Shown one piece after another: positions 29,568-38,242 of a DNA stretch of 64,000 nucleotides. Each line of letters opens with the position of its first letter. Positions within the stretch are counted from its first letter, which is position 1. Where the stretch lies: the NCBI RefSeq assembly GCF_003671495.1, contig NZ_RCHN01000018.1:27772-91771 (forward strand). The letters are read 5' to 3'. This DNA is from Ketobacter sp. (lineage in GTDB: Bacteria; Pseudomonadota; Gammaproteobacteria; Pseudomonadales; Ketobacteraceae). The position numbers and the translations under genes were made by a program. Under the pieces are notes generated by a model. It was not told the DNA's origin. It worked only from the letters and a program-made list of their open reading frames with translations, and made no database searches.

Positions 29568-32500
29568 CCCCGGCTGCCTTTGCCTGGGCGCCTGGCCCAG
29601 TTCATCCTGGCCCAATGCACCCTGGCCCAATACAGCCCACTGAGCAGGGTCAGCAGCCACCAGGACAGTGCGCCGGCGTATTCCCCCCGGGCCTCGTTGT
29701 TCTCCGGCTGATAGTCCACCTCGTCGGCGAAAGCGGAGGACACCACCAGGTGTTTATCCGAGGCGTTGGGGACACCCATGACGATGTCCATCACCTTTTC
29801 CTCGCCCACGGGCAGCGACGGCAGTGTGCAGTCCAGGCGGCCACGGGTGCTGATGCAATTCACGGCATCGTTCTCTTGCCGGATGTAGGTCAGGTAGAGG
29901 TTGCTGGCACTGGTGTGCAGGATCTGCAGGTTGTGGGCATCCACCTGACCGGAATTGGTGAAGCGCACCCGGTAGTTGACCTCGTCACTGCGGGTTTCAA
30001 ACAGCTTGGTCATGGTGACCTGCAGCTCCACGTTGGCGGCGAAGGGATCGGTGTCACCTTCGTATTCCTGCAGATTATTGAGGCCGTCAGCGTCTGGATC
30101 GCCCTGCCCGTCATCCGGATCAGTCGGGTCCAATCCGTGTTCGGCCTCCCAGGCGCTGGGAATGCCGTCGCCGTCGTCATCCTCCTCACTGCTGGTGAAG
30201 AAGCGCAGGTTATCCAGATACAGGTGAGTGGGGCCGCCGCTGTAGGGGTTGTCCATCTCAAAGCGGAGACTGTGAACCCCTGTCGTCAAATCCAGCGTGA
30301 AGTTCCCCGGCGCATCGTAATAGCCGTGCTCCGCCTCCAGTACCCCATCCACATACAGCCGCAGCCGGCTGTTCAGCGAGCTGCTTTGCAGATTGAAATC
30401 GTACTGCAAGGTACCGGCCTGGAAGAGCGCGGTGAATTCTGCGGTGGCCGTACTGTAGAACGCCATGTTTTCCTGGGCCAGGCTGAACCCGCCGTGACTG
30501 CTCCAGCTGGCCGAAGTGGTCCAGGGCTCTGCCCGCTCCGTGGTGAAGCGCCATTGCGGTGCAGGGCCGGACTCGAAGGAATCCTGCCACAGCAGCAGCG
30601 GGTTGGTCATGGAGGCCGGGTCGGTGGGGTCCAGCTGCAGGCGGAATTCATCCAGGTTGGTCAGGCGGTCGCCGTCGTTGTCCCGGGTCCCGTCGCTGCC
30701 ATCCAGCGGGTCCAGGCCATAGCGGATTTCAAAGCCGTCGTGCATCTGGTCGCCGTCACTGTCCGGGTTGTCGAGGCCGGTGTTGGCAGCGCGTTCAGCG
30801 GCGTCGTCGGCGCCATCGTCGTCACTGTCGGCACGCCGTGGATGGCCCTGGTACTGGAACTCTTCCAGGTTGCTGAGGCCATCCAGGTCGGTGTCCACCT
30901 CGGCATCGTGGGGTTCCTGCGGGTCCAGATCAAACGCCAGTTCCCATTGATTCGGCAGACCGTCTGCATCCAGGTCGGTGTTGGCGCTTTCGAACCAGAC
31001 CAGGTCAATCCAGGCGCTGGAGGCGTCGTCAGCGGCGCTGTTGCGCTGCAACTGGATTTCAATACGGTGCTCGCCTTCGGTCAGTGGAACCTGCAGGCGG
31101 GTGGTCTGGTCGGTGAAGCTGCTGAAGGCGTAACGGGCTTCCCCATTCAGGTAAACCAGCAGTCGATCACGGCCGCTGGCCAGGAAACGGGTGCGCAGAT
31201 CCAGGTGCAAGGTCCCGCTGCGGGTCCAGCCGTGGAACTGCAGCGCGCTGACGGTACCGTTCTCCAGGCCGCTGGCCTTCAGGCTGCGGTGGCCCTGGCT
31301 GGACCAGTCATCGCTGAAGTCCCACTGGCCGCTGCCGCTGGTGGTGATGCTCCAGCCATCCGGCAGGGTGTCCGCTTCGAAGGTGAGCGCCATGTACTCG
31401 ATGGTCGGCACAAAGTCAGTGGGATCAGAGGGGTCGCTGCCGCGCTGGTATTCCTCCAGGTTGGAACTGCCGTCGCCGTCCAGGTCCTGGGCCGCATCCG
31501 TTGGGTCAGTGGGGCTTAAGCCATGTTGCACTTCGTAGCCGTCCTCCATGAGATCGCCGTCGCTGTCGCGGAGACCGGGATTGGAGCCGTGTACGTTGAT
31601 TTCGTCACCGTCACTTACGCCATCGCCGTCGCTGTCCACCAGGGTGGGGTCAGAGCCGTGCTCAAACTCCTGGTGGTTGCTGGCGCCGTCGCCATCCAGG
31701 TCCAGGGCCGCGTCGGTGGGGTCCAGCGGGTCCAGACCGTATTGGATCTCCCAATGATTGGGCAGGCCATCGGCGTCCACATCGGTATCGCTTTCAAACA
31801 GCAGGGCATCGATCCAGACCGTATCTTCATCCCGGTTAACGGAGCCGTCTTTGCTGTAGGTGAACACGAAGCTGTGCTGCCCGGCCGCCAGGTCCAGGGA
31901 AAACCGTCCATTGCGGATGCCTGACGCATTCATCACCGGGTTGCCATCCACCGACACATAGAGTCGGTCACAGCAGCTTTCCGTGGCGGTGCGGTAATCA
32001 AAAGACAGGGTGCCTGCGGTCACAAACAGGGTGAAGCGCAGGGTCGCCGACTGGTTGTGGGTCAGACCGCTGGCCGCAAAACTGTTGCTGCCATGGGTGG
32101 ACCAGCCGCTGCTGATGCTCCAGCCAGCACCGCCGGGGTTGTTGCTGCTGATTTCCCAATGGGCAGGAAGGTCGGCTTCGAACGACTCGAACAGCAGGGT
32201 GATGGGTTCCAGAAAGTCATCCGGGTCGGTGGGGTCGGTACCGAGGCGGAATTCCTCCAGATTGGTGTGACCGTCGCCGTCCAGATCCTGGTCCGCATCG
32301 GCAGGGTCCAGCGGGTCCAGGCCCATGGCCACTTCAAAGCCGTCGTCCATTTCGTCGCCGTCGGTGTCCGCCCGCAGCGGTGAGGTGCCGTGCTGGTTGA
32401 TTTCCGCGCCGTCATTCAGGTTGTCGCCGTCGCTGTGGGCCAGGGTCGGGTTCGAGCCGTGTTCGAATTCCTGCAGGTTGCTGGCGCCGTCACCGTCCAG

Positions 32501-34978
32501 ATCCTGCGCGGCATCGGCGGGGTCCTCCGGATTCAGCTCGTATTGCATTTCCCAGCGGTTGGGCAGGCCGTCGCCGTCCACATCGGGGTCATTCGATTCG
32601 AACAGCAGTCCGTCGATCCAGACGCTGTCCAGATCGGCATTAACGGAGCCATCCTTGCTGTATTGGAAGACGATGCTGTGGGCCCCCGGTGCCAGCGCCA
32701 GGCTGAATCGGGCGCTATCGTTCCCGCTGCGGTTCAGCACCTGATTACCGTCCAGGAACACCTGCAGTCGGTCGCAGCAGGCTTCCGTGGAAACCCGGTA
32801 ATCGAAGCTCAGGGTACCGGCCTCAAACACCCCCACCAGGGTCAGGCTGGCACGCTGGGAATGGGCCAGGCCGCGGGCGACATAACTGTGCTGGCCGTGG
32901 CTGGACCAGTCCGCGCCCTGCGCCCAACCGCCGGTGCTGCTGTCGCTGGTCTGTTGCCAGCGGGCGTCCAGCGGGCCTTCGAAGGATTCCAGATAGAATG
33001 CCATGGGGGTGACAAAATCGGAGGGGTCGGTGGGATCAGTGCCCAGCTGGTATTCTTCCAGATTGGGGGAGCCATCACCGTCAAAGTCGAGCGCGGCGTC
33101 GGCTGGGTCCAGGGGGTCCAGGCCGTATTGCACCTCGAACCCGTCCGGCATCTGGTCGCTGTCGGTATCCGGCAGAATCGGGGATGTACCGTGCACCTCG
33201 ATTTCGTCGTAGTCGCCCAGGTTGTCGTGGTCTGTATCCGAAAGCGTGGGATCGGTTTGATACTGGAATTCGGTGACGTTGCTGACGCCATCGGTATCCA
33301 GGTCACCCAGGGCATCGGACGGGTCGGTGGGGTCGAATCCCCAATGGTACTCCCAACCATCGGGCATGCCGTCGCCGTCGGTGTCCAGGTCGTCGCTGCG
33401 ACAATAGATGCCCACGGTGACAAAGGCCCGCATCACCGCAAATTTGGGATACCCCAGATCATCCGCCGCGCTCAACACGCCGCAGGCGCCCTCTTCGAAG
33501 CCGGTGCTGGGCACCCAGTGGAAGCGATTGGCCTGCACGAAAAGATCAAACGCGGTGCGGGGATTCCAGCCCTCGGCAGTGGCAATCAGGTAATAGGCGC
33601 GATTGAACACACCGCTGGAGTGGTGCACGTCCATACCGGTGTAAAAATCGCTGGCGTGGCCGATGGACAGGCCATCCTCGGTGGGGTCGGCAAAATACCG
33701 CAGGGCGGTGGTGTTCTTGGTGATGGCTGCCCCGATCAGCCAGTCCACGCTGCCCGTCAGATAGTACTCCGCCGCTTCACCGGCCATGTCGGAAAAGGCC
33801 TCGTTGATGCCGCCGGACTGCTGGTTGTAGATCAGGTTGGAATTCTGTTCAGTGAAACCGTGACTCACCTCGTGGGACACCACATTGATGTCCACCAGGG
33901 GATAAAAGCGAGTGCCGCCATCCCCGAACACCATGGATTGGCCGTCCCAATAGGCGTTGTCGTAATTGTTTCGATAATGGACTTTGAGGGCCAGCTGAAA
34001 GGACAGCGGCGCCAGGCTGTACCAGTCCTGATACAGGTTGAACACCACGTTGCCGAAGTAGTGGGCGTCATTGAGGGGGGAGTAGGCCCCGTTGATTTCC
34101 TTATAGGTGTTCTCGTAGCAGGGGAACTCGAAGGGCGTGGTGAGGTTGTCGTTGCTGCCGTGTTGCAGGTCCACCGTGTAGACATTGTCATTGATTAACG
34201 CACAGCCGGTGGCGGTTTCGGTGACGTCCAGGAAGCCATAGTCGGTGCCGTATTCGTAGCGACCGGTTTTGACGTTGCCCCCCGGGCCGGTGGCCTCTGC
34301 ATGGGCCAGTCGGTCCCAGGCCTGCAGGATGTCCAGGGTATCCTCCTGGATCAAAACCACGGGGCGTACCGGCTCCCGCTCGGGGTGACTGGCCAGGAAG
34401 GCGGTGACGCGCACGATCACCGCGCGTTGCTCCGCCAGATACACCTGACGGCTGACATCGACCTGGCTCAGGGTCCATTGGTCGGTGGGGAGCCCGGTTT
34501 TGGCGGCCACCCATTGCAGGGCTACCTGTTCATACTGCTCATGGTCCGACGGATCGCCGGTTGGATTCGGGGCGGCAGCCTGGGGCTGGGTGTCGGTGGT
34601 CTGGGACAGGCTGGTTGCCAGGCCCCGGGCCACCCTGCCACCGGCACCATAGACCTGGCCCGAGCGCTCGTGCAGGGTAATGTGCTGGCCCCACACCGGC
34701 AGGCCCTGATAAGTCTGCTGATAACGGCTGTGCAGGTTGCCTGCTTTGTCCCGGCCCTGCGCCAGTGGTTGCAGGCCTTCGTGTGCGCCCAGCTGCAGGG
34801 CCATAGCCACCATTTCCCGTTTGGTTTCACTGAGTGCAATGCCCCGGGCAGACTGTAACGGCAGGCTGGTGAATGCGTCTTTAGTAACGGGTTCCCATGA
34901 AACAGCCAGGGAGGTAACGGAAAAAACGGACAGGAGTACGGTGGTTGCCAGGCGCAACCCGTTACGGTAGATGTGCAT
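29564..34978 (-). CDS. giant secreted M4 (thermolysin-like) metalloprotease with calcium-binding repeats
   Basis: An exported protein of 1804 residues. After a signal peptide (ends near SVTSLA) and a propeptide, the M4 domain has the zinc motif HEVSH (about residues 369-373), the third ligand in GGINEAFSDM and a later DVHHSSGVFNRA. After about residue 530 come Asp-rich thrombospondin-3/EF-hand-like blocks (DTDGDGMPDGWEYHWGFDP and relatives) alternating with four beta-rich domains of about 135 residues (LSFDYR, DRLQVFLDG, DSVWIDGLLFES). A DUF11-like domain and a hydrophobic tail follow. The ATG at 34978 is preferred; a TTG four codons earlier exists. Likely a secreted or surface protease for nutrient proteins. 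Confidence 0.9.
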   Translation of the reverse strand: MHIYRNGLRLATTVLLSVFSVTSLAVSWEPVTKDAFTSLPLQSARGIALSETKREMVAMALQLGAHEGLQPLAQGRDKAGNLHSRYQQTYQGLPVWGQHITLHERSGQVYGAGGRVARGLATSLSQTTDTQPQAAAPNPTGDPSDHEQYEQVALQWVAAKTGLPTDQWTLSQVDVSRQVYLAEQRAVIVRVTAFLASHPEREPVRPVVLIQEDTLDILQAWDRLAHAEATGPGGNVKTGRYEYGTDYGFLDVTETATGCALINDNVYTVDLQHGSNDNLTTPFEFPCYENTYKEINGAYSPLNDAHYFGNVVFNLYQDWYSLAPLSFQLALKVHYRNNYDNAYWDGQSMVFGDGGTRFYPLVDINVVSHEVSHGFTEQNSNLIYNQQSGGINEAFSDMAGEAAEYYLTGSVDWLIGAAITKNTTALRYFADPTEDGLSIGHASDFYTGMDVHHSSGVFNRAYYLIATAEGWNPRTAFDLFVQANRFHWVPSTGFEEGACGVLSAADDLGYPKFAVMRAFVTVGIYCRSDDLDTDGDGMPDGWEYHWGFDPTDPSDALGDLDTDGVSNVTEFQYQTDPTLSDTDHDNLGDYDEIEVHGTSPILPDTDSDQMPDGFEVQYGLDPLDPADAALDFDGDGSPNLEEYQLGTDPTDPSDFVTPMAFYLESFEGPLDARWQQTSDSSTGGWAQGADWSSHGQHSYVARGLAHSQRASLTLVGVFEAGTLSFDYRVSTEACCDRLQVFLDGNQVLNRSGNDSARFSLALAPGAHSIVFQYSKDGSVNADLDSVWIDGLLFESNDPDVDGDGLPNRWEMQYELNPEDPADAAQDLDGDGASNLQEFEHGSNPTLAHSDGDNLNDGAEINQHGTSPLRADTDGDEMDDGFEVAMGLDPLDPADADQDLDGDGHTNLEEFRLGTDPTDPDDFLEPITLLFESFEADLPAHWEISSNNPGGAGWSISSGWSTHGSNSFAASGLTHNQSATLRFTLFVTAGTLSFDYRTATESCCDRLYVSVDGNPVMNASGIRNGRFSLDLAAGQHSFVFTYSKDGSVNRDEDTVWIDALLFESDTDVDADGLPNHWEIQYGLDPLDPTDAALDLDGDGASNHQEFEHGSDPTLVDSDGDGVSDGDEINVHGSNPGLRDSDGDLMEDGYEVQHGLSPTDPTDAAQDLDGDGSSNLEEYQRGSDPSDPTDFVPTIEYMALTFEADTLPDGWSITTSGSGQWDFSDDWSSQGHRSLKASGLENGTVSALQFHGWTRSGTLHLDLRTRFLASGRDRLLVYLNGEARYAFSSFTDQTTRLQVPLTEGEHRIEIQLQRNSAADDASSAWIDLVWFESANTDLDADGLPNQWELAFDLDPQEPHDAEVDTDLDGLSNLEEFQYQGHPRRADSDDDGADDAAERAANTGLDNPDSDGDQMHDGFEIRYGLDPLDGSDGTRDNDGDRLTNLDEFRLQLDPTDPASMTNPLLLWQDSFESGPAPQWRFTTERAEPWTTSASWSSHGGFSLAQENMAFYSTATAEFTALFQAGTLQYDFNLQSSSLNSRLRLYVDGVLEAEHGYYDAPGNFTLDLTTGVHSLRFEMDNPYSGGPTHLYLDNLRFFTSSEEDDDGDGIPSAWEAEHGLDPTDPDDGQGDPDADGLNNLQEYEGDTDPFAANVELQVTMTKLFETRSDEVNYRVRFTNSGQVDAHNLQILHTSASNLYLTYIRQENDAVNCISTRGRLDCTLPSLPVGEEKVMDIVMGVPNASDKHLVVSSAFADEVDYQPENNEARGEYAGALSWWLLTLLSGLYWARVHWARMNWARRPGKGSRG
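29591..29635. repeat. 15-bp tandem repeat, three units
   Basis: Three copies of a 15-mer beginning CCTGGCCCA follow each other without gaps at the 3' end of the protease gene, with small changes at the end of each unit. They encode a repeating Trp-Ala-Arg triplet in the cytoplasmic side of the protease's C-terminal tail (YWARVHWARMNWAR). The unit number could vary by slippage without breaking the frame. Confidence 0.75.
30190..32990 (-). repeat. four internal repeats of about 800 bp in the protease gene
   Basis: The four beta-rich domains start near 32990, 32190, 31390 and 30590 on the minus strand, a steady 800-bp spacing. Each unit couples one jelly-roll-like domain (with ESFE or TFEA, SHG, LSFDYR-type strands, WIDxLLFES) to an Asp-rich calcium block with DPTDP and DLDGDG motifs. 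Units 1 and 2 are the most alike (both have CCDRL and YSKDGSVN); units 3 and 4 are more diverged. Confidence 0.8.
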
Positions 34979-35128
34979 TGATGACCCCAAAACTCCTAAA
35001 GAAAAAAGCTTTCATGAGCGACAGTAAATGTTTCGGCTCAAAAAAATTGCCAGGGCGCCCCCGCCTCTGAGCAGTGCCGGAAATGGTATACAAGGGGGCA
35101 GGGTCTGGCAAGTTACAGGGTCTATGAC

Positions 35129-35156
35129 CTGATACACGAATGGGTTATTGTATCAG
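35129..35156. promoter_or_regulatory. 8-bp dyad upstream of the DUF1499 gene
   Basis: CTGATACA, 12 bases, TGTATCAG: a perfect 8-bp inverted repeat in the AT-rich 269-base gap between the protease start and the DUF1499 gene, about 90 bases before the latter. It could be a dimeric regulator site or a hairpin. The rest of the gap shows no gene. Confidence 0.35.
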
Positions 35157-35247
35157 TTTGACCTAAGACATTTTGCAGCGAACCAGCTGATAAAGAACAA
35201 AAAAATAGTGATGAACAAAAACCAAAGGCAAATGAGGTAAAGCCGAC

Positions 35248-35721
35248 ATGAAGAATACAACACTGAACCAATGGGTGAAGAGCAAATGGGCCATGAGTGC
35301 GCTGCTGATGACCGCGGTGGTCCTGGGGGGCTGCGGTACCACCTATCCGGTGGCGCGGGGAGCGTTTCAGGATAAACTCGGCAACTGCCCGGACAAACCG
35401 AACTGCATCTCCTCCAACGCAGAAGAGGAAGATCGTGAATATCCGCCCATCCGGTTTGAGGGTGATCCGGCCGCGGCCAAGCGTAAACTGCTGGGTGTGA
35501 TCAATTCCTACCCGCGTACCACCATCACTCAGGATAAGGACAACTACCTGCGGGTGGAGTTTGAAACCGCCGTCTTCGGCTTTGTGGATGATGCCGAATT
35601 CCTGATTCTGGACAACCGTATCCTGGTGCGTTCGGCCTCACGGGTAGGCTACAGTGACCTGGGCAAAAACCGCAGCCGCATGAAAGACATTCAGGCGCAA
35701 TTTGAACCCTGCTGTCAGTGA
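35248..35721 (+). CDS. DUF1499 lipoprotein
   Basis: A 157-residue envelope lipoprotein with lipobox LGGC near residue 29. The mature part has the DUF1499 pattern: CPDKPNCISSNA, PRTTITQDKDNYLRVEFET, FVDDAEFLI, VRSASRVGYSDLGKNRSRMKDIQ. The function of DUF1499 proteins is not known. There is no obvious partner; the next gene, a porin-like protein, starts 119 bases downstream. Confidence 0.88.
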   Translation: MKNTTLNQWVKSKWAMSALLMTAVVLGGCGTTYPVARGAFQDKLGNCPDKPNCISSNAEEEDREYPPIRFEGDPAAAKRKLLGVINSYPRTTITQDKDNYLRVEFETAVFGFVDDAEFLILDNRILVRSASRVGYSDLGKNRSRMKDIQAQFEPCCQ

Positions 35722-35840
35722 GCCACGGCCTGACAGGCCAGAATGGGCGGTACAGTGAATGCTGTGCCGCTTTCCACTATACTGAACAGAGGTTTGTGAA
35801 ACAGGGATTAAACACGGGTTAAACCGGAAAGGAGGCCACC

Positions 35841-36920
35841 ATGGGGCGATGGGGACACCCCGGTACATGGAGCGCTATTTGCCTGCTCGTCGGCACGGCC
35901 AGTGGGCTAATCAGTGCGCCGGCCCAGGCAACGGAATTTCATTTCAGCGGCTTTGCCACCGCCGCCGCCGGCACCACCCTGGAAGCCGGCACCCGCTATC
36001 AGGTGGAACCCACCACCCAGGGCGCCTACGACGATGAGGTGAGCTTTGAGCCTGAATCCGTCGCCGGCTTACAGGTGCAGGCAGTGGTCAACGAGCGTTT
36101 GCGCGCCACGCTGCAAGTGGTGGCGAAAGGGGCCGATGATTTCGATGCCGAACTGGATTGGGCGTTCATCAGCTATGACCTGCAACCCAACCTCACCTTC
36201 AACGCCGGCCGCTATCGCCTGCCCCTGTTCTTCTATTCCGAATCCATTGACGTAGGCTACAGCTATTACTGGATCCGGCCGCCGGTGGAAGTCTATCGCA
36301 TCTTTACGGCCAACCTGGAGGGGGTGAACCTGTATCACACCCATTTCATTCAGGAGTTGGAGATCAGCACCCAGGTCTGGTACGGCACCATTGATTCCGA
36401 GTTGGACCTGGAGCCCATCACCGTGGAGCTGGATACCCGGCGCAATGCCGGCATCAATGCCACCCTGGGTTGGGAGTGGTTCCGGTTACGACTGCTGTAC
36501 AACGATGTCAAAATCGACACCCGAATCAATATCCCCACCGGCGATCCGTTCAATCCCATCACCCAGCAGTCCAAAGCCGATGTCACCTTTACCGCGGTGG
36601 CCTTCATGGCCGACGTGGGGCCCTTCCTGTGGCGCAGCGAATGGACCCAGGCTGACGACAAAGAGCTCGATGTATCCCGCACCGGTTACGTTTCCATGGC
36701 GTATCAGCTGGGGCAATGGGTGCCACACCTGACCCATGCCCGTGAGAAAGCCCGCGAGCTGCCCGAGGCCTTTGATCGCGCCACCAACACCTTGGGACTG
36801 GCCTGGTATTTTGATCAGTCGGTGGTGGCGAAAGTGGAATACAGCGCGTCCGAAACGGAATACCGCGATCGCGACAGCGACGTGGAGCTGGTGTCCGTGG
36901 CGCTGGATATGGTGTTCTGA
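35841..36920 (+). CDS. porin-like outer-membrane protein
   Basis: A 359-residue exported protein. A signal peptide ends near ISAPAQA-TEF, then alternating hydrophobic and polar residues, RYRLPLFFYSES, and a closing aromatic strand ELVSVALDMVF typical of beta-barrels. It resembles small porins found next to phosphate-binding-like proteins, but I cannot assign a substrate. AAAGGAGG lies seven bases before the ATG. A small PstS-like gene starts 11 bases after its stop, so they are probably one unit. Confidence 0.75.
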   Translation: MGRWGHPGTWSAICLLVGTASGLISAPAQATEFHFSGFATAAAGTTLEAGTRYQVEPTTQGAYDDEVSFEPESVAGLQVQAVVNERLRATLQVVAKGADDFDAELDWAFISYDLQPNLTFNAGRYRLPLFFYSESIDVGYSYYWIRPPVEVYRIFTANLEGVNLYHTHFIQELEISTQVWYGTIDSELDLEPITVELDTRRNAGINATLGWEWFRLRLLYNDVKIDTRINIPTGDPFNPITQQSKADVTFTAVAFMADVGPFLWRSEWTQADDKELDVSRTGYVSMAYQLGQWVPHLTHAREKARELPEAFDRATNTLGLAWYFDQSVVAKVEYSASETEYRDRDSDVELVSVALDMVF

Positions 36921-36931
36921 GGGGGCATGAT

Positions 36932-37342
36932 ATGCGTTTAATGGTTCTCTGTTGTGCACTTCTGGTCAGCAACATCGTGTTGGCGGAGTACGCGGTGATT
37001 GTGCATCCCTCCAATCAGTCCAGCCTCTCCACCCTGGATATCCGTCGGATCTACCTGGCCAAGGTCAAACAGTTCCCGGACGGTGAAATGATCCAGGCCA
37101 TCGACCGTCCGGAAGGCACCGATATCCGTGGTGCCTTCGTGCAGTTTTTTCTGCATACGGATGAGCAGCGGCTGCGGGCGTATCTGGCACGGCTGTTGTT
37201 TACCGGTAAGGTGATCCTGCCCAAGATTGTGAGCAGCGACGAAGACGTTGTGAATGCGGTGGCCAACAACCCCAGGACCATCGCCTTTGTGGAGTCTGGA
37301 TTTGTCGATCCACAGCGGGTGCGGGTGGTCGCCACCTTTTGA
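36932..37342 (+). CDS. small periplasmic PstS-like binding protein
   Basis: A 136-residue protein with a signal peptide (MRLMVLCCALLVSNIVLA) and a short form of the phosphate-binding-protein fold: VIVHPSNQSSLSTLDIRRIYLAK, QAIDRPEGTDIRGAFVQ and NPRTIAFVESG. True PstS is more than twice as long, so half the fold is absent and transport is unlikely. Such short PstS-like proteins often sit beside porins or signalling genes; here it follows a porin-like gene. Confidence 0.78.
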   Translation: MRLMVLCCALLVSNIVLAEYAVIVHPSNQSSLSTLDIRRIYLAKVKQFPDGEMIQAIDRPEGTDIRGAFVQFFLHTDEQRLRAYLARLLFTGKVILPKIVSSDEDVVNAVANNPRTIAFVESGFVDPQRVRVVATF

Positions 37343-37351
37343 CGACCCGGG

Positions 37352-38119
37352 TCAGCGCTCCATCGTGGCGGCCTTGGGAGCAGAGGCATCTTCCGGCTGC
37401 GGGTCCAACCAGCGGGGGTAGCGCAATCCGTACCAGCGTTGGATGAACAGAATGTTTCTGACTGGCGTTTTCGCAACCACCGCCAACAAGCCGATGGAAA
37501 GCAGGCACCAGACGGCGGCGGTTTCGTGGGAATCCCGGGTCAGCAGGGCTGACAGCACCACCCCGGTGAGGATGTGATAGAGGGTAAATTTCCAGGAGCC
37601 GTACAGCAGCGGCAGCAGGAACACCAGCATGAAATAGGGCTCCTTGAAGAAGCCGAACTTGGCCCAGGTGGTGTCGAACACCGGCACGTGCCAGGCGATG
37701 TGCCAATCCCCGGAGACAGAACACAGCCTGGTGCTGTCCAGCATGTGCAGGGTGCTGTGATCGGCCCAGGCGAAGGGGTAGATGTCGATGATCATGGCCA
37801 GGGCGCCCACAAAACACATGCCGTAAACCCAGGGGGCGATGCGTTGGTGCACCTTGTCCGGCAAAAAATACATTGAGATCATGTTGGCAAAGAAGGGCTG
37901 AAAGGCAATGTGCAGATAACCCAGTAACGTCAGTACCTGATTGGGCGGGCTGTCGCAGAGATCAATCCACCAATAGGTGAAGCCCTGCAGCAATTCCATC
38001 AGTGAGAACCACAGCAACGGCAGGAACAATTCTTTCTTTTCTCCCTGCACCGCCGATACGGTCACGGTGGCAAACCCCATGGTGGCCAACGCGAAGCTGG
38101 CTTCCGCACTCCAACACAT
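37352..38119 (-). CDS. DUF5765-type integral membrane protein
   Basis: A 255-residue membrane protein with about seven hydrophobic segments. It starts MCWSAEASFALATMGF, the typical opening of the DUF5765 family, with LMELLQGFTYWWID and YPFAWADHS later. Function unknown. The start at 38119 is preferred over the 19-codon longer reading because AGGA lies nine bases before it and homology begins there. It ends 10 bases from the convergent PstS-like gene. Confidence 0.78.
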   Translation of the reverse strand: MCWSAEASFALATMGFATVTVSAVQGEKKELFLPLLWFSLMELLQGFTYWWIDLCDSPPNQVLTLLGYLHIAFQPFFANMISMYFLPDKVHQRIAPWVYGMCFVGALAMIIDIYPFAWADHSTLHMLDSTRLCSVSGDWHIAWHVPVFDTTWAKFGFFKEPYFMLVFLLPLLYGSWKFTLYHILTGVVLSALLTRDSHETAAVWCLLSIGLLAVVAKTPVRNILFIQRWYGLRYPRWLDPQPEDASAPKAATMER

Positions 38120-38174
38120 CCCTTGATTTCCTGCCTGTCCGATAGAGGGTGAGACATAATATATAAATTGTCTC

Positions 38175-38210
38175 AAACAAAAAAGGGGCAGCCTGTGTAA
38201 GCGCTGCCCC
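38175..38210 (-). terminator. intrinsic terminator after the di-haem cytochrome gene
   Basis: Read on the minus strand: GGGGCAGC, a 10-base loop, GCTGCCCC, then six T residues and a further T-rich run. It begins 33 bases past the cytochrome stop. A strong canonical terminator. Confidence 0.88.
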
Positions 38211-38242
38211 CGTCCTCTGGGAGAGGTTTTGACGAGAAGGAA

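Noticed and set aside
29324..31519. 731-codon plus-strand open frame across the mgtE end and protease
   Set aside because: A shadow of the metalloprotease repeats; composition is Val/Gly/Gln-rich without motifs and it conflicts with two well-supported genes.
32390..34198. 602-codon plus-strand open frame
   Set aside because: Antisense shadow of the same protease gene.
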